In this document: positions 17,510-25,866 of the stretch, piece by piece
How positions within the stretch are numbered: position 1 is the first letter of the stretch
How the letters are laid out: each line of letters begins with the position of its first letter
Origin: Streptomyces griseochromogenes
GTDB taxonomy: Bacteria > Actinomycetota > Actinomycetes > Streptomycetales > Streptomycetaceae
Reading direction: 5' to 3'
Assembly (NCBI RefSeq): GCF_001542625.1
Contig: NZ_CP016279.1
Span: 7,316,001 to 7,380,000, forward strand
DNA length: 64,000 nt
Notes under the pieces: model-generated
What the model saw: only the letters and a program-made list of their open reading frames with translations
What the model was told of the DNA's origin: nothing
The model's database searches: none
Translations under genes and position numbers: made by a program

Positions 17510-17762
17510 GCTCTGCCTCCCTTGTAGGGCCGTAGGGGACCGAAGGGAGTATGCGTTCGAACAGGCCCCAAATAGCCCTGTCCTGCGGGGAGTTGGCCGG
17601 ACTGCCGCCCTCTGTTCACTTCATCGGAGCAGGGCACACGAAGAAGCCCGCCCCTTACGGGACGGGCCGCTTCGCCGGCCCAGGGGTGCGGGGCTCTGCC
17701 GATGTGCGGCTACGCCGCGTGGGCGCGGCCGGCCGCCGCGCCCCGCACCCGAAGACCCTCGA
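17510..17762. repeat. Intergenic region with a copy of a dispersed structured repeat
   Basis: No gene is apparent. Bases about 17682-17750 read, on the minus strand, GGGTGCGGGGCGCG, then GCGCCCACGCGGCGTAGCCGC, with an inner hairpin (GCGGC TAC GCCGC), then CCCCGCACCCC. The same pattern recurs at 29545-29614 and 31684-31749, and in a shorter form at 25821-25866 and 35701-35746, so it belongs to an intergenic repeat family. Confidence 0.6.
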
Positions 17763-18845
17763 TCAGGGCGCCTGAAGATCGACCAGCCCGGCCAGCGCCT
17801 CCCGGTGTGCCCCCGCCGTACCGAAGGCGATCGAGTCGGCCTTGGCCCGCTTCAGGTGGAGGTGGATCGGGTGCTCCCAGGTCATACCGATCCCGGCATG
17901 CAACTGCAGTGCCTCTTCGGCCGCGTGGACGGCGACGGGCGCCGCGTACGCCTGTGCGACGGCCACCCGCACATCGGCATCCTCGCCGGAGGCGAGCGCG
18001 TCGGCCGCGTCCCGGGCGGCGGCACGGAGGTTCACGACCTCCAGCCACAGCTGGGCGAGCCGGTGCTTGAGCGCCTGGAAACCGCCGACCGGCCGGTTGA
18101 ACTGCTTGCGTTCCTTCAGATACCGGACCGTCTCGGTCAACACCCACTCGGCGACGCCCAGTTGCTCGGAGGCGAGCAGTCCGACCGCGGCTCGCAGGGC
18201 TCGTCGTACGGCGGGCTCGGCGTCACCGATCCGGCGGCCCGTGGCGCCGTCGAGCGTGACGGTGGCGAGGGGCCGGGTCAGGTCCAGGGAGACCTGCTCG
18301 GTGATGGTCACCGCGCCCGCGGCCACGGCGTACAGTCCGCCGTCGTCGGCCGGGACGAGCAGCACATCGGCGGCGGCCGCGTCCGCGATGCCGGTCAACT
18401 CCCCGTGCAGGGCGCCGTCTTCCAGCCGTACGGGCTTGAGCGCGGCACCCGGAGCCGTGTGCAGCCCGACGGCGAGGACACCGATGGTCCGCCCGGAGGC
18501 CAGGCGGGTCAGCAGCTCCTCGTCCGCGCAGGCGAGCAGGGCCTCGGTGGCCACGACCGCGCTGGTGAGGTACGGCACGGGCGCGACCGCCCGCCCCAGC
18601 TCCTCCAGGACGACGGCGACTTCGCGGTGGGTGGCGCCCTGGCCGCCTTGCGCCTCGGGCACCAGCAGCCCGGCGAGGCCCATGCCCTCGGCGAGGGACT
18701 TCCACAGGGCGAGGTCGTGCGGGGCGTCCGACTCGGTGCGCACGATCACGTCGGCCGGTGCGCAGTGGTCCGTGAGCAGGTCGCGGACGGCGGCGCGCAG
18801 CGCCTCTTCCTCCTCGGAGTAGAGGAGATCCGGCTGTGTGCTCAT
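17763..18845 (-). CDS. Acyl-CoA dehydrogenase, smaller subunit of a probable pair
   Basis: The 360-residue protein has the acyl-CoA dehydrogenase fold: EELGRAVAPVPYL, FAD-site loop region, YLKERKQFNRPVGGFQALKH, and C-terminal LQLHAGIGMTWEHPIHLHLKRA. It overlaps the upstream acyl-CoA dehydrogenase gene by 4 bp. In actinobacteria such adjacent pairs often form alpha2beta2 enzymes in which only one subunit has the catalytic base. The substrate could be a branched, aromatic or side-chain acyl-CoA. Confidence in the specific role is low. Confidence 0.86.
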   Translation of the reverse strand: MSTQPDLLYSEEEEALRAAVRDLLTDHCAPADVIVRTESDAPHDLALWKSLAEGMGLAGLLVPEAQGGQGATHREVAVVLEELGRAVAPVPYLTSAVVATEALLACADEELLTRLASGRTIGVLAVGLHTAPGAALKPVRLEDGALHGELTGIADAAAADVLLVPADDGGLYAVAAGAVTITEQVSLDLTRPLATVTLDGATGRRIGDAEPAVRRALRAAVGLLASEQLGVAEWVLTETVRYLKERKQFNRPVGGFQALKHRLAQLWLEVVNLRAAARDAADALASGEDADVRVAVAQAYAAPVAVHAAEEALQLHAGIGMTWEHPIHLHLKRAKADSIAFGTAGAHREALAGLVDLQAP

Positions 18846-20023
18846 CGGGCCAGGTCCTTCCAGGCGACGTCCTTGTCCGTGCGCGGCTCGGCGGGCAGGC
18901 CGAGGACGCGCTCGGCGACGATGTTCAGCAGAATCTCGCTGGTCCCGCCCTCGATGCTGTTGCCTTTGGAGCGCAGGTAGCGGTAACCGGCGTCACGGCC
19001 GGTGAAGTCGACCAGCTCCGGTCGGCGCATGGTCCAGTCGTCGTACAACAGGCCCTCTTCGCCGCGGAGTTCGACCTCCAGGCCGCTGATCTCCTGGTTG
19101 AGGCGGGCGAAGGCCAGCTTCATGCCGGCGCCCTCGGGGCCGGGCTGCCCGGCGACGAGCTGCTGGCGCAGGCGCTCGGCGGTGAGGCGGGAGACCTCGG
19201 CCTCGACCCACAGCTTGAGCAGCCGCTGGTGCAGGTCGTGGGTGCGCAGTTCGGGGCGTTCGCGCCAGGTCTTCGCGACCGGGCCGATCATGCCGCCCTC
19301 GCGGGGCAGCCGCATGCCGCCGATGGCGACGCGTTCGTTGTTGAGCGTGGTCTGGGCGACCCGCCAGCCGTCGCCGACCTCGCCGAGGCGGCGGGAGTCG
19401 GGGATGCGTACGCCGGTGAGGAAGACCTCGTTGAACTCGGCCTCGCCGGTGATCTGGCGCAGCGGCCGCACCTCGACACCGGGGTCGGTCATGTCGCAGA
19501 TGAAGTAGGTGATGCCCTGGTGCTTGGGCACGTCCGGGTCGGTGCGGGCGATGAGGATGGCCCAGCGGGCCAGATGGGCGCTGGACGTCCACACCTTCTG
19601 CCCGTTGACCACCCAGTCCTCGCCCTCGCGGACGGCCCGGGTGCCGAGCGCGGCCAGGTCGGAGCCGGCGCCGGGCTCGCTGAACAGCTGGCACCAGACC
19701 TCCTCCCCCGTCCACAGCGGCCGCAGATAGCGCCGCTTCTGCTCCTCGGTGCCGTAGCGCAGGACGGTCGGGGCGGCCATGCCGAGGCCGATGCCGATGC
19801 GCCGGGGGTCGTTGTCCGGAGCGTCCGCGGCCTCCAGCTCGGCGTCCACCACGGCCTGCAGGGCGCGCGGGGCGCCGAGGCCGCCGAGGCCCTGCGGGTA
19901 GTGCACCCAGGCCAGCCCGGCGTCGAAGCGGGCCCGCAGAAAGTCCAGGCGGTCGGTCGTGGCGGGCGGGTGCGCGGCCAGCAGCTCCCGTGTGCGGCTG
20001 CGCAGTTCTTCGGCGTCGGTCAT
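18842..20023 (-). CDS. Acyl-CoA dehydrogenase, larger subunit of a probable pair
   Basis: The 393-residue protein shows WCQLFSEPGAGSDLAAL, GQKVWTSSAH and the C-terminal SIEGGTSEILLNIVAERVLGLP, all typical of acyl-CoA dehydrogenases. It overlaps both neighbours by 4 bp: the quinone oxidoreductase gene upstream and the second dehydrogenase downstream. The three genes form one operon read leftward. The operon probably oxidises an unusual acyl-CoA; no ligase or hydratase accompanies it. Confidence 0.9.
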   Translation of the reverse strand: MTDAEELRSRTRELLAAHPPATTDRLDFLRARFDAGLAWVHYPQGLGGLGAPRALQAVVDAELEAADAPDNDPRRIGIGLGMAAPTVLRYGTEEQKRRYLRPLWTGEEVWCQLFSEPGAGSDLAALGTRAVREGEDWVVNGQKVWTSSAHLARWAILIARTDPDVPKHQGITYFICDMTDPGVEVRPLRQITGEAEFNEVFLTGVRIPDSRRLGEVGDGWRVAQTTLNNERVAIGGMRLPREGGMIGPVAKTWRERPELRTHDLHQRLLKLWVEAEVSRLTAERLRQQLVAGQPGPEGAGMKLAFARLNQEISGLEVELRGEEGLLYDDWTMRRPELVDFTGRDAGYRYLRSKGNSIEGGTSEILLNIVAERVLGLPAEPRTDKDVAWKDLAR

Positions 20024-20991
20024 GCCGCGGCTCCCTGCTCCATCAGTACGGCGACCCGGCCGGTGGTCACACCGTCGGCGACCCGCTGCACGGCCGCCGC
20101 GGCGCCGGACAGCGGCACCCGCTCGCTGACCAGCGGCTTGATCGCGCCCCGCGCGGCCAGCTCGGTGAGCTGCTCGTGGCAGTGCAGGACCAGCTTCGGG
20201 TTCTTGGTGTTGTACAGGCCCCAGTGGAGGCCGAGGATCGAGTAGTTCTTCACCAGGGCGTGGTTGAGGGCCGGGCTCGGGATGCTGCCGCTGGCGAAGC
20301 CGACGACGACGATCCGGCCCTCGAAGGCGACCACCTTGGCGGACTGGGCGTAGGCCTCACCGCCGACGGGGTCGTAGACGACATCGACGCCCCGGCCGCC
20401 GGTGGCCTCCTTCACGGCCGCGACCACGTCCTCGCCGCGGCGGTCCACCACCACGTCACAGCCCAGCTCGCGGGCGACGGCCGCCTTGTCGGCGCCGCCC
20501 ACGACACCGATCACCGTGGCCCCGGCCGCCTTGCCGAGCTGTACGGCCGCGCTGCCGACGCCGCCGGCGGCGGCGTGCACGAGCAGAGTCTCCCCCGCTT
20601 CCAGGCGAGCCCGGCGGTGCAGGCCGAACCAGCCGGTCTGGTAGCCGATGTGCAGCGCGGCGGCCTCGGCGTCGTCCAGCGACTCGGGCGCGGGCAGCAG
20701 GGCGCGGGCGTCGGCGACGGCGTACTCGGCGAGACCGCCGTACGGCAGGGCGGGGTTGGCGATCACGCGGCGGCCGTCCTCGGTCTCGGCGCAGATCTCC
20801 ACGCCGGGGGTGAAGGGCAGCGGCGGCCGTACCTGGTACTGCCCCCGGCACAGCAGCGCGTCCGGGAAGTTGATGTTGGCGGCGCGCACGCGCAGCAGCA
20901 CCTGGCCGTCACCGGGCGTGGGCAGGTCCACCTCCGTCAGGCGCATCACCTCGCTCGGCTCGCCGTTCTCGTGCACTTGCCATGCCTGCAT
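20020..20991 (-). CDS. Quinone oxidoreductase-like MDR protein (NADPH:quinone reductase family)
   Basis: The 323-residue medium-chain reductase lacks the structural zinc cluster and shows LLVHAAAGGVGSAAVQLGKA (NADPH-binding), TPGVEICAE and YDPVGGEA, the pattern of zeta-crystallin-like quinone or enoyl reductases. It is the first gene of the acyl-CoA dehydrogenase operon, with a 4-bp overlap to the next. It may act as an enoyl-CoA reductase or dispose of a reactive quinone/enone. A palindrome just upstream could be the operator. Confidence 0.85.
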   Translation of the reverse strand: MQAWQVHENGEPSEVMRLTEVDLPTPGDGQVLLRVRAANINFPDALLCRGQYQVRPPLPFTPGVEICAETEDGRRVIANPALPYGGLAEYAVADARALLPAPESLDDAEAAALHIGYQTGWFGLHRRARLEAGETLLVHAAAGGVGSAAVQLGKAAGATVIGVVGGADKAAVARELGCDVVVDRRGEDVVAAVKEATGGRGVDVVYDPVGGEAYAQSAKVVAFEGRIVVVGFASGSIPSPALNHALVKNYSILGLHWGLYNTKNPKLVLHCHEQLTELAARGAIKPLVSERVPLSGAAAAVQRVADGVTTGRVAVLMEQGAAA

Positions 20992-21040
20992 GCGGGGCCT
21001 CCACGGGACTGCTTCGTCTGACCGGGTCCAACGGCATACT

Positions 21041-21052
21041 AAGCGGTCGCTT
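21041..21052. promoter_or_regulatory. Palindromic operator candidate before the acyl-CoA dehydrogenase operon
   Basis: AAGCGGTCGCTT is a perfect inverted repeat (AAGCG, 2-bp centre, CGCTT) about 50 bp before the start of the quinone oxidoreductase gene. The spacing and the AAGCG...CGCTT look fit TetR-family operators of fatty-acid genes in actinobacteria, but no such regulator gene is adjacent. The neighbouring regulator is an XRE-cupin protein transcribed in the same direction. Confidence 0.45.
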
Positions 21053-21092
21053 GCCGATCAGGGAACAACCCGTCGGGGAGTGGCGGAACGCG

Positions 21093-21674
21093 TCACTTGC
21101 GAGCCGGCCGCGCGCGTACGTGCATCCGTTCCCCCTGCGGTCCGAACAGACTGAGGAACTCCACCGGACCGTCCCCCGTCGACCCGAACCAGTGCGGCAC
21201 CCGGGTGTCGAACTCCGCCGCCTCCCCCGCCGACAGCACCACGTCGTGCTCGCCGAGCACCAGCCGGAGCCTGCCCGAGAGCACGTACAGCCACTCGTAC
21301 CCCTCGTGGGTGCGCGGCTCCGGTTCCTGCCTGCGCTGCGGTTCGAGGACCTTGAAGGCCTGGAGGCCGCCGGGCTGGCGGGTCAGCGGCCAGAAGGTGC
21401 GGCCATGCTGCTCCAGGGGCTGCGCTCGCACCCGGGGGTCGCCGACCGGCGGGGCGCCGACCAGCTCGTCCAGCGGAACCTGATGTGCCTGCGCGATGGG
21501 CAGCAGCAGCTCCAGGCTGGGCTTGCGCAGACCGGACTCCAGCCGGGACAGGGTGCTCACGGAGATGCCGGTCGCCGCGGACAGCGCCGCCAGGGTCACC
21601 TCCCGCTCCCTGCGCATCCGCCGCAGCCGCGGGCCCACGCCGGCCAGCACGTCGTCGGTACTCTCGGTGCTCAT
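21093..21674 (-). CDS. XRE-family transcriptional regulator with C-terminal cupin domain
   Basis: The 193-residue protein has an N-terminal helix-turn-helix (TLAALSAATGISVSTLSRLESG, residues about 29-50, shown here only as its two core halves: LSAATGIS and TLSRLESG) and a C-terminal cupin (HEGYEWLYVLSGRLRLVLG). Such proteins sense a small ligand through the cupin and repress nearby genes. The ATG at 21674 is supported by a consensus promoter ending a few bases upstream, so the transcript is probably leaderless. The former target may be the broken FAD-oxidoreductase gene on the other side. Confidence 0.86.
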   Translation of the reverse strand: MSTESTDDVLAGVGPRLRRMRREREVTLAALSAATGISVSTLSRLESGLRKPSLELLLPIAQAHQVPLDELVGAPPVGDPRVRAQPLEQHGRTFWPLTRQPGGLQAFKVLEPQRRQEPEPRTHEGYEWLYVLSGRLRLVLGEHDVVLSAGEAAEFDTRVPHWFGSTGDGPVEFLSLFGPQGERMHVRARPARK

Positions 21675-21680
21675 GCCCGT

Positions 21681-21709
21681 ATTGCAGATTCGGCAAAGGG
21701 GTTTGTCAA
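21681..21709 (-). promoter_or_regulatory. Consensus promoter for the XRE-cupin regulator (probably leaderless)
   Basis: On the minus strand TTGACA (21709-21704) is followed after exactly 17 bp by TGCAAT (21686-21681). The start codon at 21674 lies only 6 bp beyond, so transcription would begin at or next to the ATG. The site also overlaps TTGC...GCAA half sites that could be an autoregulatory operator. Confidence 0.65.
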
Positions 21710-22045
21710 TGCGGCAGGGCCTGGGCCGCGCACACTGGTGGTCGACGCGGGCCGACCGCGCAACGCGCCGTCCGCGGACCTGCGGGGCCACCTGCCCCGG
21801 GACGGCAAGACGACGACGGCGGCTTCACCGTGACCCTGGCCGGCGGCCGGACCGTACGCGCTCGCCACGAGCCCGCCGGGCGCGCACCAGGCGCTGATGG
21901 TCACCCAGTGGTCCGACGACGCGCGGCTCTTCCCGCACCTCACGCGGGAGGCGGAGCCGACGGACGAGGACCTGGCTGCCGGGCCGCGGCGGCGATCAAC
22001 GGGGAGCCGCTGCTCGCGGATCTCGACGCGTCCGTCCGGGTGTAG
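21705..22045 (+). pseudogene. Remnant of an NAD(P)/FAD-dependent (thioredoxin-reductase-like) oxidoreductase
   Basis: Fragments of one family appear in changing frames: TLVVDAGRPRNAPSADLRGH (frame 3), FTVTLAGGRTVRARH (frame 2), ALMVTQWSDDARLFPHLTRE (frame 3) and AINGEPLLADLDASVRV followed by a stop (frame 2). These match, in order, pieces of the FAD-dependent oxidoreductases related to thioredoxin reductase that are often divergent from XRE regulators. The NADPH-binding middle, the CxxC and the start are missing, so the gene is decayed by deletions and frameshifts. Confidence 0.68.
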
Positions 22046-22074
22046 ACCCGGCACCCGCGGTGCACCATGACTGC

Positions 22075-23613
22075 ATGCTGCTGACCCGGCTCGCGGAGGT
22101 GTCCCGTCAGGTCGCCGCGACGGCGGCCCGGTCCCGCAAGACCGCGCTGCTCGCGGAGCTGTTCCGGGACGCGGAGGCGGACGACGTGCCGATCGTCATC
22201 CCCTACCTGGCCGGACGGCTCCCGCAGGGGCGGCTCGGCGTCGGCTGGAAGGTGCTGAGCCGCCCGGTCCCGCCGGCCGCCGAGCCCTCCCTGACCGTGC
22301 GGGAGGTCGACGCCCGGCTCGGCGAGCTGGGCAAGGTGTCCGGGCCCGGGGCCCAGGCGGAACGGGCCCGGATCGTGGGCGAGCTGATGGGCGCGGCCAC
22401 CGAGGAGGAGCAGCGCTTCCTGCTCGGCCTGCTCACCGGCGAGGTCCGGCAGGGCGCGCTGGACGCGGTCGCCGTGGAGGGCCTCGCCCGGGCGAGGGGC
22501 GCGGACCCGGCGGACGTACGGCGGGCGGTGATGCTCGCCGGGTCGCTGCAGACGGTGGCCCAGGCCCTGCTCGCCGAGGGGCCGGAGGCGCTGGAGCGGT
22601 TCCGGCTGACCGTCGGCCGGCCGGTGCTGCCGATGCTGGCGCGGAGCGCCTCCTCGGTCGCCGAGGCGGTCGGCAAGCTGGGCTCGTGCGCAGTGGAGGA
22701 GAAGCTGGACGGCATCCGGGTCCAGGTCCACCGGGACGGCGACGCGGTACGCATCCACACCCGCACCCTGGACGACATCACCGACCGGCTTCCCGAAGTG
22801 ACCACCGCCGCACTGGAGTTGGCGGGTGAGCGGTTCATCCTGGACGGCGAGGTGATCTCCTTCGACCCGGCGGGCCGCCCCCGCTCCTTCCAGGAGACGG
22901 CAGGCCGGGTCGGCTCCCGCACGGACGTGGCGAAGGCCGCCGAGGAGGTCCCGGTCTCCCCCGTCTTCTTCGACGCCCTGTCGGTCGACGGCCGCGACCT
23001 GCTCGACCTGCCCTTCGACGAGCGGCACGCGGAGCTGGCCCGTCTGGTGCCGGAGCCGATGCGGGTGCGCCGGACGGTGGTGACCGGCCCCCGGGAGGTC
23101 ACCGAGGCGGAACGGTTCCTCGCCGACACCCTGGCCCGCGGCCACGAGGGCGTGGTCGTCAAGGCGCTGGACGCCCCCTACAGCGCGGGCCGGCGCGGCG
23201 CCTCGTGGCTGAAGGTCAAGCCCGTGCACACCCTGGACCTCGTGGTGCTGGCCGCGGAGTGGGGCCACGGCCGTCGCACCGGCAGGCTCTCCAACCTCCA
23301 CCTGGGCGCCCGCGATCCCGACGGGACGTTCGCGATGCTCGGCAAGACCTTCAAGGGCATGACCGACGCGATGCTCGCCTGGCAGACCGGGAAGCTTCGG
23401 GAACTGGCCGTCGAGGACAACGGCCGGGTGGTCACCGTACGCCCCGAACTCGTCGTGGAGATCGCCTACGACGGTCTGCAGCGCTCCTCCCGCTACCCGG
23501 CCGGCGTCACCCTGCGCTTCGCGCGCGTCGTCCGCTACCGCGAGGACAAGCGGCCCGAGGAGGCCGATACGGTGGAGTCCCTGCTGGCGGCCCATCCGGA
23601 GGTCATGCCGTGA
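22075..23613 (+). CDS. ATP-dependent DNA ligase
   Basis: The 512-residue protein has the adenylation motif I EEKLDGIRVQ (nucleophilic Lys), motif III (FILDGEVISFD), motif IV (GHEGVVVKALD) and motif V (SWLKVKPV), with an N-terminal helical domain and a C-terminal OB fold. This is the full-length LigB/archaeal-like form found as a secondary ligase in many actinobacteria beside the essential NAD-dependent ligase. An alternative GTG start at 22060 adds five residues. It overlaps the following Nudix gene (GTGA). Confidence 0.92.
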   Translation: MLLTRLAEVSRQVAATAARSRKTALLAELFRDAEADDVPIVIPYLAGRLPQGRLGVGWKVLSRPVPPAAEPSLTVREVDARLGELGKVSGPGAQAERARIVGELMGAATEEEQRFLLGLLTGEVRQGALDAVAVEGLARARGADPADVRRAVMLAGSLQTVAQALLAEGPEALERFRLTVGRPVLPMLARSASSVAEAVGKLGSCAVEEKLDGIRVQVHRDGDAVRIHTRTLDDITDRLPEVTTAALELAGERFILDGEVISFDPAGRPRSFQETAGRVGSRTDVAKAAEEVPVSPVFFDALSVDGRDLLDLPFDERHAELARLVPEPMRVRRTVVTGPREVTEAERFLADTLARGHEGVVVKALDAPYSAGRRGASWLKVKPVHTLDLVVLAAEWGHGRRTGRLSNLHLGARDPDGTFAMLGKTFKGMTDAMLAWQTGKLRELAVEDNGRVVTVRPELVVEIAYDGLQRSSRYPAGVTLRFARVVRYREDKRPEEADTVESLLAAHPEVMP

Positions 23614-24083
23614 CGGTACGGACGACGAAGCGCAGCGCCGGACTGCTGCTGTTCCGGCACACCGACGACGGGCCCCAGGTGCTGCTCGGGCACATGGGCG
23701 GACCGTTCTTCGCGAAGAAGGACGCGGGGGCGTGGACCGTGCCCAAGGGCGAGTACGAGCCGGACGAGCCCGCCTGGGAGGCGGCCCGCCGTGAGTTCCG
23801 GGAGGAGCTGGGGCTCGCGCCGCCCGACGGGCAGGCCCTGGCGCTGGGCGAGGTCGCGCAGGCCAATGGCAAGATCGTCACGGCGTGGGCGATCGAGGCC
23901 GACCTGGACCCGGAGTCGATCGTCCCCGGCACCTTCACCATGGAGTGGCCGCCGAGGTCCGGCCGGACCCGGGAGTTCCCGGAGCTGGACCGGGTGGCGT
24001 GGTTCGGTCTCGACGGGGCCCGTGCGGTGATCGTCCCCGCGCAGGCGGCGTTTCTCGACCGGCTGGCGGAGCACTCGGGCTGA
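23610..24083 (+). CDS. Nudix hydrolase
   Basis: The 157-residue protein has a full Nudix box: GEYEPDEPAWEAARREF followed by REELGL, fitting GX5EX7REUXEEXGU. The N-terminus (SAGLLLFRHTDDGPQVLLGH) and FAKKDAGAWTVPKGE resemble diadenosine polyphosphate or NTP-type pyrophosphatases. It shares GTGA with the end of the DNA ligase gene, so the two are co-translated. A role in cleaning the nucleotide pool or in handling ligase by-products is an inference. Confidence 0.88.
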   Translation: MTVRTTKRSAGLLLFRHTDDGPQVLLGHMGGPFFAKKDAGAWTVPKGEYEPDEPAWEAARREFREELGLAPPDGQALALGEVAQANGKIVTAWAIEADLDPESIVPGTFTMEWPPRSGRTREFPELDRVAWFGLDGARAVIVPAQAAFLDRLAEHSG

Positions 24084-24158
24084 ACCGGGGGCTACGCGTT
24101 GCGTCCGGCCGCGCCGCGCGCGAAGGTCGAAGCAAGCCCGCTCCCAGGGAGGTCAGCC

Positions 24159-25544
24159 ATGCCCATCGCGACGGTGAACCCGGCGAACGGCGAGACGCTC
24201 AAGACGTACGAGCCGATGGACGAGGAGGAGCTGGAACGCCGGCTCCAGCTCGCCGAGGCCACGTTCCGCACCTACCGGACGACCACGTTCGCCGAACGCT
24301 CCCGGCTGCTGCACAAGGCCGCCGACCTCCTGGACGAGGACCAGCCGGAGATCGGCCGGGTCATGACCACCGAGATGGGCAAGCCGATCAAGCAGGCCCG
24401 CGCGGAGGCCGCGAAGTGCGCCAAGGCGATGCGCTGGTACGCCGACCGCGCCGAGGCACTGCTGGCCGACGAGGAGCCCCCCGAGCCGGATGTGCGGGAC
24501 TCCGGCGCGTCCCGGGTCCGGGTCCGCTACCGGCCGCTCGGGCCCGTCCTCGCGGTGATGCCCTGGAACTTCCCCCTCTGGCAGGTGGTCCGCTTCGCCG
24601 CGCCCGCGCTGATGGCGGGCAACGTGGGCCTGCTCAAGCACGCCTCGAACGTCCCCCAGACCGCCCTGTACCTGGAGGACCTGTTCCACCGGGCGGGCTT
24701 CAAGGAGGGCTGCTTCCAGACACTGCTGATCGGCTCGGGAGCGGTCGACGGCATCCTGCGCGACGAGCGGGTGAAGGCCGCGACGCTCACCGGGAGCGAG
24801 CCGGCCGGGCGGGCGGTCGCCGCCACCTGCGGCGAGATGATCAAGAAGACCGTGCTGGAGCTGGGCGGCAGCGACCCCTACGTCGTGATGCCCTCGGCCG
24901 ACCTCGGCCGGGCGGCGCGGGTCGCCGTGACCGCGCGGGTGCAGAACAACGGGCAGTCGTGCATCGCCGCCAAGCGGTTCATCGTGCACACCGACGTGTA
25001 CGACGCCTTCGCCGCCGAGTTCGTCGCGGGCATGGAGGCGCTGAAGATCGGCGACCCGCTGGACGAGGGCACCGAGGTCGGACCGCTCTCCAGCAAGCGG
25101 GGGCGGGCCGACCTGGAGGAGCTGGTCGACGACGCGAAGCGCAGCGGGGCCGAGGTGCTGTGCGGCGGGCAGCGCCCGGAAGGGCCGGGCTGGTACTACC
25201 CGCCGACGGTGCTGGCGGGCATCACCCGCGAGATGCGCATCCACCGGGAGGAGGCGTTCGGGCCGGTCGCCACGCTGTACCGGGCCGACGACCTGGACGA
25301 GGCGGTGCTGATCGCGAACGACTCGCCGTTCGGGCTGAGTTCGAACGTGTGGACGCGGGACGACGACGAGGTGGAGCGGTTCGCGCGGGACCTGGAGGCG
25401 GGTGCCGTGTATGTCAACGGGATGACCGCCTCCCATCCGGCGTTTCCGTTCGGTGGTGTGAAGAGGTCCGGGTACGGGCGTGAGCTGTCCGAGCACGGAA
25501 TCCGGGAGTTCTGCAACATCACCACGGTTTGGCAGGGTGCGTGA
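24159..25544 (+). CDS. NADP-dependent succinic semialdehyde dehydrogenase-like aldehyde dehydrogenase
   Basis: The 461-residue ALDH has the nucleophile Cys268 in NNGQSCIAAKRF and the general base Glu234 in LELGGSDPY, with MPWNFPLWQ near residue 130. The sequence style (short GabD1-like form, PIATVNPANGETLKTY start) fits succinic semialdehyde dehydrogenases of actinobacteria, but other aldehydes are possible. The ATG at 24159 follows GGGAGG. It stands alone, with a small gene downstream. Confidence 0.85.
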   Translation: MPIATVNPANGETLKTYEPMDEEELERRLQLAEATFRTYRTTTFAERSRLLHKAADLLDEDQPEIGRVMTTEMGKPIKQARAEAAKCAKAMRWYADRAEALLADEEPPEPDVRDSGASRVRVRYRPLGPVLAVMPWNFPLWQVVRFAAPALMAGNVGLLKHASNVPQTALYLEDLFHRAGFKEGCFQTLLIGSGAVDGILRDERVKAATLTGSEPAGRAVAATCGEMIKKTVLELGGSDPYVVMPSADLGRAARVAVTARVQNNGQSCIAAKRFIVHTDVYDAFAAEFVAGMEALKIGDPLDEGTEVGPLSSKRGRADLEELVDDAKRSGAEVLCGGQRPEGPGWYYPPTVLAGITREMRIHREEAFGPVATLYRADDLDEAVLIANDSPFGLSSNVWTRDDDEVERFARDLEAGAVYVNGMTASHPAFPFGGVKRSGYGRELSEHGIREFCNITTVWQGA

Positions 25545-25569
25545 GCACCGCGCGGCTACCATCCCGTTT

Positions 25570-25803
25570 GTGAACCGCGAAGTGACCCTGCCTCTGATCG
25601 TCGACGACCGCGGTACCTTGCAGGTGGCCGCGGCCGACGTGAGTAAGTTGTTGCGGACCGTGGGCGGACGGTGGCTGCATCTTGTCGAGGACGGGGAGCA
25701 GGGGCTGGATGAGGATACGGTCGCCGCGTTGACCATCGAGTTGGCGAAGCTCGCGGATCGCATCGACGTGGCGTGCATCGCGCACAGCAGTGGGGCGCCG
25801 TAA
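25570..25803 (+). CDS. Small conserved Streptomyces protein (DUF6213-like)
   Basis: The 77-residue protein starts at GTG 25570 (VNREVTLPLIVDDRG) and has no signal, membrane segment or catalytic motif. The sequence matches my memory of the DUF6213 family. It is a single small gene 25 bp after the aldehyde dehydrogenase and could be cotranscribed. Function unknown. Confidence 0.6.
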   Translation: MNREVTLPLIVDDRGTLQVAAADVSKLLRTVGGRWLHLVEDGEQGLDEDTVAALTIELAKLADRIDVACIAHSSGAP

Positions 25804-25820
25804 GTCTTTCGGCCGCGTTT

Positions 25821-25866
25821 CGGGTGCGGGTGCGTGGGGGCTTGTCGCGCAGTTCCCGGCGCCCCT
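25821..25866 (+). repeat. Dispersed intergenic repeat, short form
   Basis: The sequence GGGTGCGGGTGCGTGG followed by GGGCTTGTCGCGCAGTTCCC and ending GCGCCCCT lies in the gap between two convergent genes. The same core (GGGTGCGGGTGCG...TTGTCGCGC...CGCGCCCCT) occurs at 35701-35746 and, with an inserted hairpin, at 31684-31749 and inverted at 29545-29614 and 17682-17750. It is probably a mobile or selected intergenic element of unknown function. Confidence 0.6.

Noticed and set aside
23885..25483. A 532-residue frame overlapping the aldehyde dehydrogenase gene
   Set aside because: It runs in a different frame over a gene with intact catalytic residues and has an arginine/glycine-rich random composition.
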